From Bifidobacterium pseudolongum subsp. globosum (GTDB taxonomy: Bacteria; Actinomycetota; Actinomycetes; Actinomycetales; Bifidobacteriaceae), in the NCBI RefSeq assembly GCF_004155535.1, contig NZ_RYUH01000017.1, forward strand, positions 22,531-86,530: a stretch of 64,000 bases of DNA. The letters are read 5' to 3'. How positions within the stretch are numbered: position 1 is the first letter of the stretch; each line of letters opens with the position of its first letter. Below, piece after piece: positions 27,767 to 36,133 of this stretch. The position numbers and the translations under genes were made by a program. Under the pieces are notes generated by a model. That model was not told the DNA's origin. It ran no database searches and worked only from the letters and a program-made list of their open reading frames with translations.

Positions 27767-28723
27767 TCAGGCGGCGTTGGCGGCCAACGTGGAGATGCGG
27801 GTCATGAATTCGTCGAGGAAGCGCGGCACGTCGACGCCGACGGCGGCGTCCATCGTCTTGACGGGGTCGTTGAGGCGGGTCTCGTCACCGATTGTGCGGC
27901 CGCGGGTGGGGCCTTCCACGTCCACCTTCATGTTGATCGGCAGCGTGGTCACAAGCGTCGGGTCGACGGCCACGCCCACGGCGAGCGGGTCGTGCAGGCC
28001 GCAGCCGCCCAAGTGCGGGGCGGTCGTCTCGTAGGCCTTGATGTAGAAATCGGTCATGTCGGCCAGGAATGCGCCCGCCGGGGTGCCCAGGTCACGCCAA
28101 CGCTGCGTCTCCTTGTAGGTGAGCAGCGTCTGCAGCGTCACGTCGAGGCCGACCATCGTGGCCGGGATGCCCGAGCGGAACACGCGGTTCGCGGCGTCCG
28201 GGTCCTGCGAGATGTTCGCCTCGGTCCAGGCGTTCACATTGCCGGGCACGGTGAGCGCGCCGCCCATCAGTACCACGCGGCCGATCTCATCGACGATTTC
28301 TGGGGCGCGGGCGATCGCAGCGTCGAGGTTCGTCAGCGGGCCGGTCGGCACATACACGAGGTCCTTGCCGTAGGTCTTCACGGCGTCGATGATGAAGTCG
28401 ACGCCCGGGGTGCTCTCCGCCTCGCGCGTCGAGTCGGCGATGATGGCCTCCCCGATGCCGTTCTGGCCGTGGATGAAGCTCGAGATCTCGAGCACCTGGA
28501 ACGAATCCGTGGTGCTGGAGTGGTCAAGGCCGCGGTAGACCTTGACTTCGGGGTGGCCGAGCAGTTCGGTGATCGCGAGCGCGTTGCGCACGCCCTGCTC
28601 CATCAGCACATTGCCGTAGGTGCCGGTGATGCCAATGAGTTCCACTTCCGGACTGCCAAGCGCGTACGAAATGGCAAGCGCATCATCGACGCCAGTGTCC
28701 AGATCAAGAATCATCTTCTTCAT
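27767..28723 (-). CDS. inosine-uridine-preferring type nucleoside hydrolase
   Basis: A 318-residue N-ribohydrolase that splits ribonucleosides into base and ribose in the cytosol. The Ca2+-binding signature DLDTGVDDA is at residues 6-14. The internal VPTGPLTNLDAA segment, the VLMGGA motif and the C-terminal HDPLAV are typical of the IUNH family. It is the promoter-proximal gene of a three-gene operon, behind an AAGGGA-type site. A LacI operator lies in its leader. Confidence 0.93.
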   Translation of the reverse strand: MKKMILDLDTGVDDALAISYALGSPEVELIGITGTYGNVLMEQGVRNALAITELLGHPEVKVYRGLDHSSTTDSFQVLEISSFIHGQNGIGEAIIADSTREAESTPGVDFIIDAVKTYGKDLVYVPTGPLTNLDAAIARAPEIVDEIGRVVLMGGALTVPGNVNAWTEANISQDPDAANRVFRSGIPATMVGLDVTLQTLLTYKETQRWRDLGTPAGAFLADMTDFYIKAYETTAPHLGGCGLHDPLAVGVAVDPTLVTTLPINMKVDVEGPTRGRTIGDETRLNDPVKTMDAAVGVDVPRFLDEFMTRISTLAANAA

Positions 28724-28770
28724 GGGTCCGTCCCTTCCTCATTGAAGTGGATCCGGCTGAGCCGGTCGGA

Positions 28771-28790
28771 GTGATAAAACGTTTTATCAC
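28771..28790. promoter_or_regulatory. LacI-family operator, perfect 20-bp palindrome
   Basis: GTGATAAAACGTTTTATCAC is a perfect palindrome with the central CG typical of LacI/GalR sites. It covers about +6 to +25 of the predicted nucleoside-operon transcript, where a bound repressor would block elongation. The adjacent lacI-type gene is the obvious source of the binder. Confidence 0.88.
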
Positions 28791-28802
28791 TGCATTAACT
28801 TC

Positions 28803-28830
28803 ATCATATCCCTTTCACGGGGCCCGTCAA
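28803..28830 (-). promoter_or_regulatory. promoter of the nucleoside operon
   Basis: On the minus strand TTGACG (28825-28830) and TATGAT (28803-28808) are separated by 16 bp. The predicted start is near 28796, just upstream of the palindromic operator. Confidence 0.7.
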
Positions 28831-28896
28831 ATCCGTCAGCTGTCAGCGTGTTGCGCGCGCAGGCGGCACAGCCATGCGCTACACGCCTTGCAAGGG

Positions 28897-29934
28897 TCAG
28901 CGCAGGTCGCGCACGCTGCCTTTGTCCACAAGGTGCGGCGCAAGCACCCGCGTGCGCGGCTCGCCGAGCCACGGGTGGCCTTCGCCGGGCGCCCCGATGC
29001 GCGCCGAGAGCAGCTCCCATGCGGCGCGTGCAAGCTGCGCCACATCCTGCTCGACCGTCGTCACCTCGATCTGCATGCCGAAGCGTTCCATGATGTTGTC
29101 GTAGCCAATCACCGACATGTCCGCGGGCACGGAGAGCCCGCGTTCGCGCAGACCGCGCAGCAGGCCCATCGCCATCAGGTCGTTGCAGCAGAACACCGCC
29201 GTGGCGCCGTTGCCCACCATGGCGGCCGTGGCGGCGTACCCGCCGTCGAAACGGTAGTCGCCGGCCACGTCGAGCTCGGGGTCGAGCGGCACGCCGGCCT
29301 GCTCGAGCACGTCGGCGAACCCGCGCCGGCGGCGGTTGGCGCTGCCTTCGCGCCCGTCGCCCGAAATGCACCCGATGCGCGTATGCCCCGCCTCGAGCAG
29401 CCGGCGCGCGGCCAGGGCGCCGCCGAGCACATTGTCGAACCCCGCGCCGTCGCACCACTGTGCGGACACCAGACGGTCAATCAGCGTCACCGGGCACGGC
29501 ACACGGCGCACATCCTCGCGCAGGCCCACCTCGTCGGCGTATGATTCGCGCGCGGGGATCAGGAACAGGCCGTCCACGCCGCGCGCCACCACATGCTGCA
29601 GCAGGTCGCGCTCCACCGCGCGCCGGTCGTTCGAATTCGCGATGACGAGCTCGTAGCCGGCCGCCTGGCACGATTCCTCGAGGCAGCGCGCGAGCGCGGC
29701 GAAGAACAGGTTCTCGATGTCGGGCACGATGAGCGCGATGAGCATCGTGCGCTTGGTGAGCAGGCTGCGCGCGTTCTGGTTGGGCACATACCGCAGCCGT
29801 TTGGCGGTTTCGATGATCTGCGCGCGTGTATCGTCGGAGACGCGCGCCAGCCGGTTGTTGAGCACAAGCGAGACGGTGGTGACCGAAACGCCCACTTCGT
29901 GCGCGATGTCGCGCAGGGTCGTGCGATGCGCCAT
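28897..29934 (-). CDS. LacI-family transcriptional regulator of the nucleoside operon
   Basis: A 345-residue repressor. The N-terminal helix-turn-helix (LRDIAHEVGVSVTTVSLVLN) and hinge (RYVPNQNARSL) are followed by a periplasmic-binding-protein-like effector domain with VPDIENLFFA and SVIGYDNI. Effector is probably ribose or a nucleoside, judging from the divergent target genes. The ATG at 29934 has a strong GGGAGGAGGAG site, and a -10 TATAAT (29976-29981, minus strand) lies about 41 bp upstream. It is transcribed in the same direction as the operon, with the operator in the 173-bp gap. The ligand is not readable from sequence. Confidence 0.9.
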   Translation of the reverse strand: MAHRTTLRDIAHEVGVSVTTVSLVLNNRLARVSDDTRAQIIETAKRLRYVPNQNARSLLTKRTMLIALIVPDIENLFFAALARCLEESCQAAGYELVIANSNDRRAVERDLLQHVVARGVDGLFLIPARESYADEVGLREDVRRVPCPVTLIDRLVSAQWCDGAGFDNVLGGALAARRLLEAGHTRIGCISGDGREGSANRRRRGFADVLEQAGVPLDPELDVAGDYRFDGGYAATAAMVGNGATAVFCCNDLMAMGLLRGLRERGLSVPADMSVIGYDNIMERFGMQIEVTTVEQDVAQLARAAWELLSARIGAPGEGHPWLGEPRTRVLAPHLVDKGSVRDLR

Positions 29935-30060
29935 GGCTCCTCCTCCCGCCGCGCGGTATGTGCAGGCGTACCCACATTATAGGGAGCGGCATGGGGCCCG
30001 GCGCATGAGCTGTGAGTGGAACCGCGGAACAAGCGGGCCGGCGGGCCTATTGTTGGGAGC

Positions 30061-31014
30061 ATGAGTGAAATTCGTGACGTCATCATCATCGGATCCGGCC
30101 CCGCCGGATACACCGCAGCCATCTACCTGGGCCGTGCAGGACTCAAGCCGCTCGTCGTGGCGGGCGCGCTCACCCCGGGCGGCCAGCTCGTCAACACCAC
30201 CGAAGTGGAGAACTTCCCCGGCTTCCCCGACGGCATCATGGGCCCCGACCTCATGGAGAACATGCAGCGCCAGGCCGAACGCTTCAATGCCGAGATCGTG
30301 TTCGACGACGTTGAATCCACGCGGCTCGACGAGACGATCAAGACGGTCACCTGTTCGGGCGGCGACGTCTACCAGGCGCGCGCCGTGATCATCGCCACCG
30401 GCTCGTACTACCGGCACCTCGATGTGCCCGGCGAAGAGGAATACTCCGGCAAGGGCGTCTCGTTCTGCGCCACATGCGACGGCTTCTTCTTCCGCGGCAA
30501 GCCGATCGTCGTGGTCGGCGGCGGCGACTCCGCGATGGAGGAGGCCGGATTCCTCAGCCGCTTCGGGTCGTCGGTCACGCTGCTGCACCGGCGCGACCAG
30601 TTCCGCGCCTCGCGGATCATGGTCGACCGCACGCTCGAGAACCCGGCGATCGACGTGATGATGAACACCATGGTGGAGCGCATCAACGGCGACGGCAAGG
30701 GCGTCACCTCGGTGAGCATCCGCAACGTCGTCAGCGGGGAGACGGGCGAACTGCCCGCGAACGGCGTGTTCATCGCCGCCGGCCAGGTGCCGCAGACCGG
30801 CTTCCTTGGCGGCGCGGTCGAACTCGACGACCACGGGTACGTCGTCGTCGAAGGCGCCTCCACGCACACCAATGTACCGGGCGTGTTCGCGGCCGGCGAC
30901 TGCGCCGACCCGGTCTACCAGCAGGCGATCAGCGCCGCGGGCACCGGCTGCCGAGCCGCGCTCGACGTGCAGGCGTACCTCGAGTCGCTTGTGGTCGAGG
31001 CCGCGGAGGCGTAG
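30061..31014 (+). CDS. trxB: thioredoxin-disulfide reductase
   Basis: A 317-residue flavoenzyme reducing thioredoxin with NADPH. FAD-binding GSGPAGYTAAIYLGRAG at the N-terminus, the redox-active CATC motif (FCATCDGFFF), the NADPH-binding GGGDSAMEEA and the FAD motif GVFAAGDCADP are all intact. ATG 30061 follows GGGAG; upstream in-frame codons are outside the domain. In many actinobacteria trxB sits between murJ/sigM and parB, but no trxA follows it here. Confidence 0.95.
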   Translation: MSEIRDVIIIGSGPAGYTAAIYLGRAGLKPLVVAGALTPGGQLVNTTEVENFPGFPDGIMGPDLMENMQRQAERFNAEIVFDDVESTRLDETIKTVTCSGGDVYQARAVIIATGSYYRHLDVPGEEEYSGKGVSFCATCDGFFFRGKPIVVVGGGDSAMEEAGFLSRFGSSVTLLHRRDQFRASRIMVDRTLENPAIDVMMNTMVERINGDGKGVTSVSIRNVVSGETGELPANGVFIAAGQVPQTGFLGGAVELDDHGYVVVEGASTHTNVPGVFAAGDCADPVYQQAISAAGTGCRAALDVQAYLESLVVEAAEA

Positions 31015-31032
31015 GACACCCACCGCCGTGGC

Positions 31033-32102
31033 TCAGCTCGCCGGCATGATCCACTGGGCCATGCCGGCGAGCGCTGTGAGCCAGAGCGGCGTGAGCAGCA
31101 CACACAGCACGACCACCTGCCGCTTGCGCGTCATGACGACGAACGCGATGAACTCGCGCAGCATCGCGTTGAGTGAGAAATACCATGTGGCCGCCGAGCC
31201 GTAGCCGACGGCGTCCATATGCAGCCGCTTGGAGATGAGCAGCGCGCGCAGCACGTGGTACCGTGTCGAGACGATTGCCGTCTTCCCGGTGGGGTCGGGG
31301 AACAGCCGTGCCGAGTATGCGAGATTCTCCTCGGTGTTGCGCGAGCGTTCTTCCGCGATCGTCCGCGACGGGTCCGCCCCGTGCTCCAGCGCCCACGCCA
31401 TCATCGCGCGTCCTTCGGGGATGTCTTCGCCGGGCCCTTGGCCGCCGGAAAGGATGAGCACGGCGTGCGGGGCGTCATGCTGCAGCTGGATGCCTTTTCG
31501 GATGCGGTTGCCCAGCAGCGGCGGCACAGCCGTCCCGAAGATGCCCGAGCCCAGCACCACGATCTGTCTGAGTCCCTCGGCTTGCCCACATGCGCCAGAT
31601 TGACGAACGCCGACAGGCAATAAATCGCGAGCTGCGCGGAGAAGAACAGCACACACGCGGACGCGAGCGCGAACAGCCACGTGGCCGCCGCATTGTGCAC
31701 GAGCGACGCAAGATACGGGATGAGCGTCAGGTCCAACAGCACAAAGAGGCCGGCCGCAAGCGAAAGGCAATTGGCGGGCGACACACCCTCCCTGCGCAGC
31801 AGGCGGCAGCCCTCCGCGGTCAGGAACGCACCCAAGAGCACGGGGAAGGCGACGATGACGGCGGCCGCGAGCAGCCCAATCCACAGCATCACCGTGCGGA
31901 TCCACTGGCTTGGCACAAGGTCCATCGTGTCGACGAAGAGGCACGCCGCGGTCACGCCGACCGTCATGATGAGCACGAACAGCGCGAACCCTGACCACAG
32001 CGAGCGGCGGTCGAACCGCACGATGAGCGCGAGGAACGCAAGCGCGCACAGCTGTGGGGCCCAAAGGAACACGTATGGCGGCGCCAACCACGCGGAATGC
32101 AT
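31033..32102 (-). pseudogene. DUF218 (YdcF/SanA-like) membrane protein, frameshifted
   Basis: Two overlapping frames together make one protein. From ATG 32102 (GGAGG 9 nt upstream) the first frame encodes about 170 residues with several membrane helices and ends its homology near NLAHVGKPRG. The remainder (GLRQIVVLGSGIF, then LSGGQGPGED and RSRNTEENLAYSARLF) is typical of the DUF218 domain and lies one base back. The shift falls around 31560-31590. Total length of 1070 nt is one short of a whole number of codons, consistent with a single-base deletion or a sequencing error. It lies 23 bp after parB and may be co-transcribed. DUF218 proteins act in envelope processes of unknown chemistry. Confidence 0.8.
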
Positions 32103-32125
32103 CAAGGCATGCCTCCAGCCGCCGC

Positions 32126-33481
32126 TTACTGCGGGTCGAGGAGTGTGATGATGCGTTCCATCTCCTCCGGCGACGAGAACACGATCTCGATGCGCCCATG
32201 CTGTTCGGAGCCCTTGATGGAGACCTTGGTGTCGAAGCGCTTCTCCAGATTGAGCTGGATCGGCGACCCCGCCCATGGATTGTGCTTGTTCGCCTTCGGT
32301 TTCTTCGGCTGGTCGGCCGTCTGCATGGAGACGATCTCCTCGACGCTGCGCACGGAGAGACCCTCGTCCACAATGCGCTGGGCGAGCTTCTCCATGGCCG
32401 CGTCATCGGGCAGGCCGAGCAGCGCGCGCGCATGACCCGCGGAGATCTGCCCCGCCACCACGCGCTTCTGCACGCTCGCCGGCAGGTTCATCAGGCGCAG
32501 CGTGTTCGCGATCTGCGGGCGTGACTTCGACACCGACTTCGCAAGCTGCATCTGTGTGAGGCCGAACTCGTCGATCATCTGCTGGTATGCGGCCGCCTCT
32601 TCGAGCGGATTGAGCGCCACGCGGTGCAGGTTCTCGAGCAGGGCGTCGCGCAGCATGTAATCGTCCGCGGTCGTCTTGACGATCGCTGGGATCGTCTCCA
32701 TGCCGGCGAGCTGCGATGCGCGCCAGCGGCGCTCGCCCATGATGAGCTCGTATTCGCTGTCCATGCGGTCGGCGAAGCGGTCGCCGCCCTCCTGCCGCGG
32801 CTGCGCGTGCACCGCGCGGATCTGCTCCACCGGGCGTTTGCGCACCACAATCGGCTGCAGCACGCCGACTTCCTTGATCGACTCCGCGAGCTCCTGCAGC
32901 TCGTCGTCGTTGAACACGGTGCGCGGCTGGTGCAGGTTCGGCCCGATCTGCGCGGTCTCGAGTTCCACAAGATAGCCGCCTTCGACCGGCTTGAGCCGCG
33001 GCTCGTCCGCCTGCTTCGCGTTGGCGTCGGCCTTCGTCACGATCGGCGTGCCGTCGAAGAACATGTCGCTTGGGTGGGCCATGTCGCCGATCGCCGGCAT
33101 CGCGGCGCGCTTCGCGGACTTGGCTGCCGGTGCCTTGGCCTGCGGCTTGGCGGGTGCCTGCGCCACCGGCTTGTGCTCGGCGGCTTCCGGCTGCAGCGTC
33201 ATCGGCGCCGCGAGCTTCGAGACGGTCTCCGCATGGCGCGTCATCTCGCCCATCGACGGAATCGTCGATTCGAGGGGCGAGATCGGGCCTGCCGGCTTGT
33301 CCGCTTCGTCGGGCTGCGCCTTGCGTGCGCGCGTGGGCTGCGCGGCGGCCGCACGCTTGCGCGCCGGCTGTGGCGCGGGCACCGCCGGCTCAGCTTCGGC
33401 GGCCGGCTTGGCCGGCTCTTCGCCCGGCAGTGACGGAAACAGCGCACCGAGCCCTCGGCCCAAACGTGATTTCGATGCCAT
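32126..33481 (-). CDS. parB: chromosome-partitioning protein ParB
   Basis: A 451-residue CTPase that loads at parS and spreads along origin DNA. After the starting SRLGRGLGALF and a long Ala/Pro-rich linker come the ParB/Srx domain (HQPRTVF, GERRWRAS, ENLHRVALNPLEEA), a helix-turn-helix region (LTQMQLAKSVSKSRPQIANTLRL) and a C-terminal dimerisation segment. A polar insertion of about 20 residues precedes GERRW. ATG 33481 lies 2 bp after the parA stop, so the pair is an operon. parB of bifidobacteria generally lacks this long a linker, to my recollection, but I cannot verify that here. Confidence 0.94.
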   Translation of the reverse strand: MASKSRLGRGLGALFPSLPGEEPAKPAAEAEPAVPAPQPARKRAAAAQPTRARKAQPDEADKPAGPISPLESTIPSMGEMTRHAETVSKLAAPMTLQPEAAEHKPVAQAPAKPQAKAPAAKSAKRAAMPAIGDMAHPSDMFFDGTPIVTKADANAKQADEPRLKPVEGGYLVELETAQIGPNLHQPRTVFNDDELQELAESIKEVGVLQPIVVRKRPVEQIRAVHAQPRQEGGDRFADRMDSEYELIMGERRWRASQLAGMETIPAIVKTTADDYMLRDALLENLHRVALNPLEEAAAYQQMIDEFGLTQMQLAKSVSKSRPQIANTLRLMNLPASVQKRVVAGQISAGHARALLGLPDDAAMEKLAQRIVDEGLSVRSVEEIVSMQTADQPKKPKANKHNPWAGSPIQLNLEKRFDTKVSIKGSEQHGRIEIVFSSPEEMERIITLLDPQ

Positions 33482-33483
33482 AA

Positions 33484-34455
33484 TCAGTTCTCGTTTCTCC
33501 TCGATGCAAGGGTTTCCAGGACCACCGTGGACCGGCTGTTGAGTTCGTACGCGGCTTCGCGGTACGAGACCGCGCCTTTGCCGCGCGGATCGTACGAGAT
33601 CACACTCTGGCCGAAGCTCGGCGCCTCCGAGATCTTGACCGTGCGCGGGATCGTCGTGTCGAGCACGATGCTCGGGTAGTGCGTTTTGACTTCCTCGTAC
33701 ACTTCGCGGCTGAGCAGCGTACGGCGGTCGAACATCGTCACGAGCATCGTGGAGACGAGCAGTTCGGGGTTGAAGTTCGACTGCACGAGGCCGATCGTGT
33801 TGATGAGCTGGCCCAGGCCTTCGAGCGCGTAGTATTCCGCCTGGATAGGGATGAGCATCTCGTTGACCGCGCACATCGCGTTGATCACGAGCAGGCCGAG
33901 GCTCGGCGGGCAGTCGACGAACACATAGTCGTAATGCACGGGCGTCTGCTCCAGGAACGCGTTGAGCGCGTTGCGCATCAGGTTGTTGCGGTCGGGCATG
34001 TCGGCGAGCTCAAGGTCGGCGCCGGAAAGGTCGATCGAGGCCGGCACCACCTGCAACGTCTCGAATTCGGGGCACGTCTGCATCACGTCGGCGATCGTGG
34101 CGCGACCTTCGATCACGTCGTAGACGGACGGGTCGCCCGAGTTGTGCTTGGCGCCGAGCGCGGTGGAGGCGTTGCCTTGCGGATCCATGTCCACCACGAG
34201 TACGCGCATGCCGGCGAGGGCCAGCGCCGCCGCCACGTTCACCGCGGTGCTCGTCTTGCCCACGCCGCCCTTCTGGTTCGCCACCGCGATGCGGCGCGTC
34301 TGGGCCGGCGGGTCGAACACGGCTTCGTTGATGCGCTCGTAGCGCGCCGAAAGCCCGGCGATCTCCGAGCCGACGCCGGACTGGTCGTCGGAGAAGATGC
34401 GTGCGATGGTTTCGGTTGCGCTTTCCATGCCGGGGGTGTTCCCTTGCTGAGTCAC
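33484..34455 (-). CDS. parA: chromosome-partitioning ATPase ParA (Soj)
   Basis: A 323-residue deviant-Walker ATPase that segregates ParB-bound origins. It has KGGVGKTSTAVN at about residues 62-73, VDMDPQGNAS, and DCPPSLG. Roughly 50 extra N-terminal residues precede the core, as usual in actinobacteria. The GTG start at 34455 follows GAGGAGG at 8-9 nt; a downstream ATG at 34428 lacks a site. The upstream spacer (34456-34748) carries DnaA boxes rather than another gene. Confidence 0.95.
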   Translation of the reverse strand: MTQQGNTPGMESATETIARIFSDDQSGVGSEIAGLSARYERINEAVFDPPAQTRRIAVANQKGGVGKTSTAVNVAAALALAGMRVLVVDMDPQGNASTALGAKHNSGDPSVYDVIEGRATIADVMQTCPEFETLQVVPASIDLSGADLELADMPDRNNLMRNALNAFLEQTPVHYDYVFVDCPPSLGLLVINAMCAVNEMLIPIQAEYYALEGLGQLINTIGLVQSNFNPELLVSTMLVTMFDRRTLLSREVYEEVKTHYPSIVLDTTIPRTVKISEAPSFGQSVISYDPRGKGAVSYREAAYELNSRSTVVLETLASRRNEN

Positions 34456-34554
34456 GAAGACGGACCTCCTCTAAGTCGCAATACGTTACAGTCTCTTCAC
34501 TCGTATGGACAGATTCACGGGGTGTTTCACGGTTTCACACCCTTGTGGATTGGA

Positions 34555-34708
34555 TGTGGATAACTGTGGATGATGTGTGGATATACTGCGTGGCCAGCAT
34601 ATTGCACGGTGAGTGAAACCGCAATGATTCCAATAGGTTGCGGGTATTTCGATTTCATCTTCCACCGATTGTGGATAACTTTTTCAGCCACACAAAACCT
34701 GTGGATAA
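34555..34708. promoter_or_regulatory. DnaA-box cluster between parA and rsmG
   Basis: Exact boxes (TGTGGATAA, the complement of TTATCCACA) occur at 34555-34563, 34670-34678 and 34700-34708. Close variants TGTGGATGA and TGTGGATAT lie at 34565-34573 and 34576-34584. All share one orientation. The 293-bp spacer also holds the promoter for parA. It lies 4.8 kb from dnaA, so it could titrate DnaA, form part of a bipartite origin, or regulate parAB. Confidence 0.8.
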
Positions 34709-34748
34709 CTCATGTGAATCCACACCATGCACACCACTCGCGCTCCAC

Positions 34749-35483
34749 TCAGCGCTTATCGACGATCACCACTTGCGTCGATTCGAAGCCATCGGCAACC
34801 GGCGCGGTCACCACGCGCGGCTTGATGCCGCCGAAACGCTTGATCATCGGCTTCGCCTTGTCGATCTCGGCCTGCGCGGAACGGCCTTTGAGCGCCACAA
34901 GCGCACCCTTCGGCTCCACGAGCGGCAACGCCCATCCGGCGAGCTTCGTCATCGGCGCCACTGCGCGGCATGTCACTACGGCGAACGGGTGCGTGACCGA
35001 CTGGTACATGCCATCGGTCACCGCCACTTTTCCACGGCCCTGGCCGTTGTGCACGCGCAGCGAGGCGATCGCCTCTTCGGCGCGGCCACGCACGACCTTC
35101 ACGTTGGCCAGCCCCATGGCGTCCACACATTCGTTGAGCCATTCTATGCGCCGCTCCATCGGTTCGATCAGGGTGACCATACGGTCAGGCAGCATCGCGG
35201 CGATCACAAGCCCCGGGAATCCCCCACCGCTGCCCAGGTCGGCCACGGTCTTGAATTGGCGCCCTTCGGTCTTTTCCGCCACAAACGGCACGATCGCGGC
35301 GGAATTGAGCAGATGGCGCTCCCAGAGGATGTCCACGTCACGCGGGCCGATCAAACCACGCTCCTCGCCTTCGGCCTGCAGTTTCCCGTGAAACACCTCG
35401 ATTTTCGGCAGCGCCTCGCCGAACACGGCCTGCAGCACAGGCGAATTGGCGAGCTGCCCGTCGGTATGGATCTCAACACTCAT
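34749..35483 (-). CDS. rsmG: 16S rRNA (guanine527-N7)-methyltransferase RsmG (GidB)
   Basis: A 244-residue SAM-dependent enzyme that methylates G527 of 16S rRNA; loss confers low-level streptomycin resistance in other bacteria. SAM motif [16 protein letters not shown], motif around [12 protein letters not shown], and the family segment [23 protein letters not shown] are present. ATG 35483 starts the conserved part; 33 further in-frame upstream codons are spurious. The coding sequence contains a parS-like site. It lies between parA and the XRE unit in the expected origin order. Confidence 0.93.
   Translation of the reverse strand: MSVEIHTDGQLANSPVLQAVFGEALPKIEVFHGKLQAEGEERGLIGPRDVDILWERHLLNSAAIVPFVAEKTEGRQFKTVADLGSGGGFPGLVIAAMLPDRMVTLIEPMERRIEWLNECVDAMGLANVKVVRGRAEEAIASLRVHNGQGRGKVAVTDGMYQSVTHPFAVVTCRAVAPMTKLAGWALPLVEPKGALVALKGRSAQAEIDKAKPMIKRFGGIKPRVVTAPVADGFESTQVVIVDKR
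35380..35395. promoter_or_regulatory. parS-like ParB binding site inside rsmG
   Basis: AGTTTCCCGTGAAACA matches the parS consensus TGTTTCACGTGAAACA at 14 of 16 positions. It sits in the 5' part of rsmG, about 1.9 kb from parB and about 4 kb from dnaA, a common place for parS. No better match was seen elsewhere in the window by eye. Confidence 0.65.
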
Positions 35484-35531
35484 AACGCACCATCCTACCG
35501 CGAGCCGGCCTTGAGTGCGCAACGCCGCGCA

Positions 35532-35619
35532 TGTCAAGCCATCTTGACACGCCAAAGTCAACTCGACTTGACACAACCGCACAGACGGCCCACACTCAAA
35601 GGGTCAAGTTCACTTGGCA
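35532..35619 (+). promoter_or_regulatory. three-operator promoter of the XRE unit
   Basis: Three 18-bp dyads of the form nGTCAAn6CTTGnCA occupy 35532-35549 (perfect TGTCAAG/CTTGACA arms), 35556-35573 and 35602-35619. A perfect -35 TTGACA (35568-35573) lies inside the second, and a weak -10 CACACT follows after 17 bp (35591-35596), placing the start inside the third. This is the layout of an autorepressed promoter and the XRE protein encoded downstream is the likely binder. Confidence 0.75.
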
Positions 35620-35641
35620 TTTCCGTTTGGAGGCGATTAGC

Positions 35642-35848
35642 ATGAAGACCAAGGAAGAGACCCTCAAGGCAGCCCAGCAGAACCAGGACACGACGTCATT
35701 CAAGGGCCGCAAGCGCGACGACGAACGCGCGCAGGCGATTCGCTATCAATCGTTCAGAACGGCGTGGATCGCCGGGGGCATCGCCCTGATCGCATTCTCC
35801 GTACTCGCGATGCTGGGTATGCACTCCCCCGCCTCGATCTTCCACTGA
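35642..35848 (+). CDS. small single-pass membrane protein
   Basis: A 68-residue protein of unknown function. The first 40 residues are highly charged (KTKEETLKAAQQ, GRKRDDERAQ) and one transmembrane helix (about residues 44-62) is followed by a short tail. The ATG has a GGAGG site 9 nt upstream. Its stop overlaps by one base an alternative start of the XRE gene, so the two are co-translated. Families of a small membrane protein plus an XRE regulator are common in Gram-positive bacteria, but I do not recognise this one. Confidence 0.78.
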   Translation: MKTKEETLKAAQQNQDTTSFKGRKRDDERAQAIRYQSFRTAWIAGGIALIAFSVLAMLGMHSPASIFH

Positions 35849-35859
35849 TGGAGGCGGCC

Positions 35860-36114
35860 ATGAACTCACAGCTCGTACTCATCAACCACCTGCGCGAACT
35901 ACGCACCGCACGCCACCTTTCGCAGAAAGAGCTCGCACAGATGGTCGGCGTCTCGCGCCAGACGATCAACTCGATCGAAAACACCCAATACAACCCCACG
36001 GCAAAGCTTGCGCTGCTGCTGTGCATCGCGCTCGACTGCAAGTTCGAAGATCTGTTCGCCTTCGAGTGCCCCATGCACAAGGCGCCCCGGTACCGCGGTA
36101 CCGGGGCGCCTTGA
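35860..36114 (+). CDS. XRE/Cro-type transcriptional regulator
   Basis: An 84-residue DNA-binding protein. A helix-turn-helix of the HTH_3/XRE class covers residues about 8-60 (LRTARHLSQKELAQMVGVSRQTINSIE). The dimer-forming C-terminus resembles the YgzD-like group (CIALDCKFEDLF). ATG 35860 is preceded by GGAGG at 5 nt. It probably represses its own promoter at the three dyads upstream. Its last 12 codons lie in a perfect 36-bp palindrome that also serves as the terminator, and its stop falls on the last stem bases. Confidence 0.87.
   Translation: MNSQLVLINHLRELRTARHLSQKELAQMVGVSRQTINSIENTQYNPTAKLALLLCIALDCKFEDLFAFECPMHKAPRYRGTGAP
36078..36113. terminator. 36-bp perfect palindrome ending the XRE unit
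   Basis: Two 18-bp arms (36078-36095 and 36096-36113) are exact reverse complements with no spacer. The sequence is at once coding (C-terminus of the XRE protein), hairpin-forming, and shared with the convergent khpB gene whose stop is at 36134. No T-tract is present on either side. Confidence 0.7.
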
Positions 36115-36133
36115 TGCGCATACGGCCAAGCCG

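Noticed and set aside
34528..34543. TGTTTCACG half-site considered as parS
   Set aside because: Only the left half matches; the right half (GTTTCACA) is a direct, not inverted, copy.
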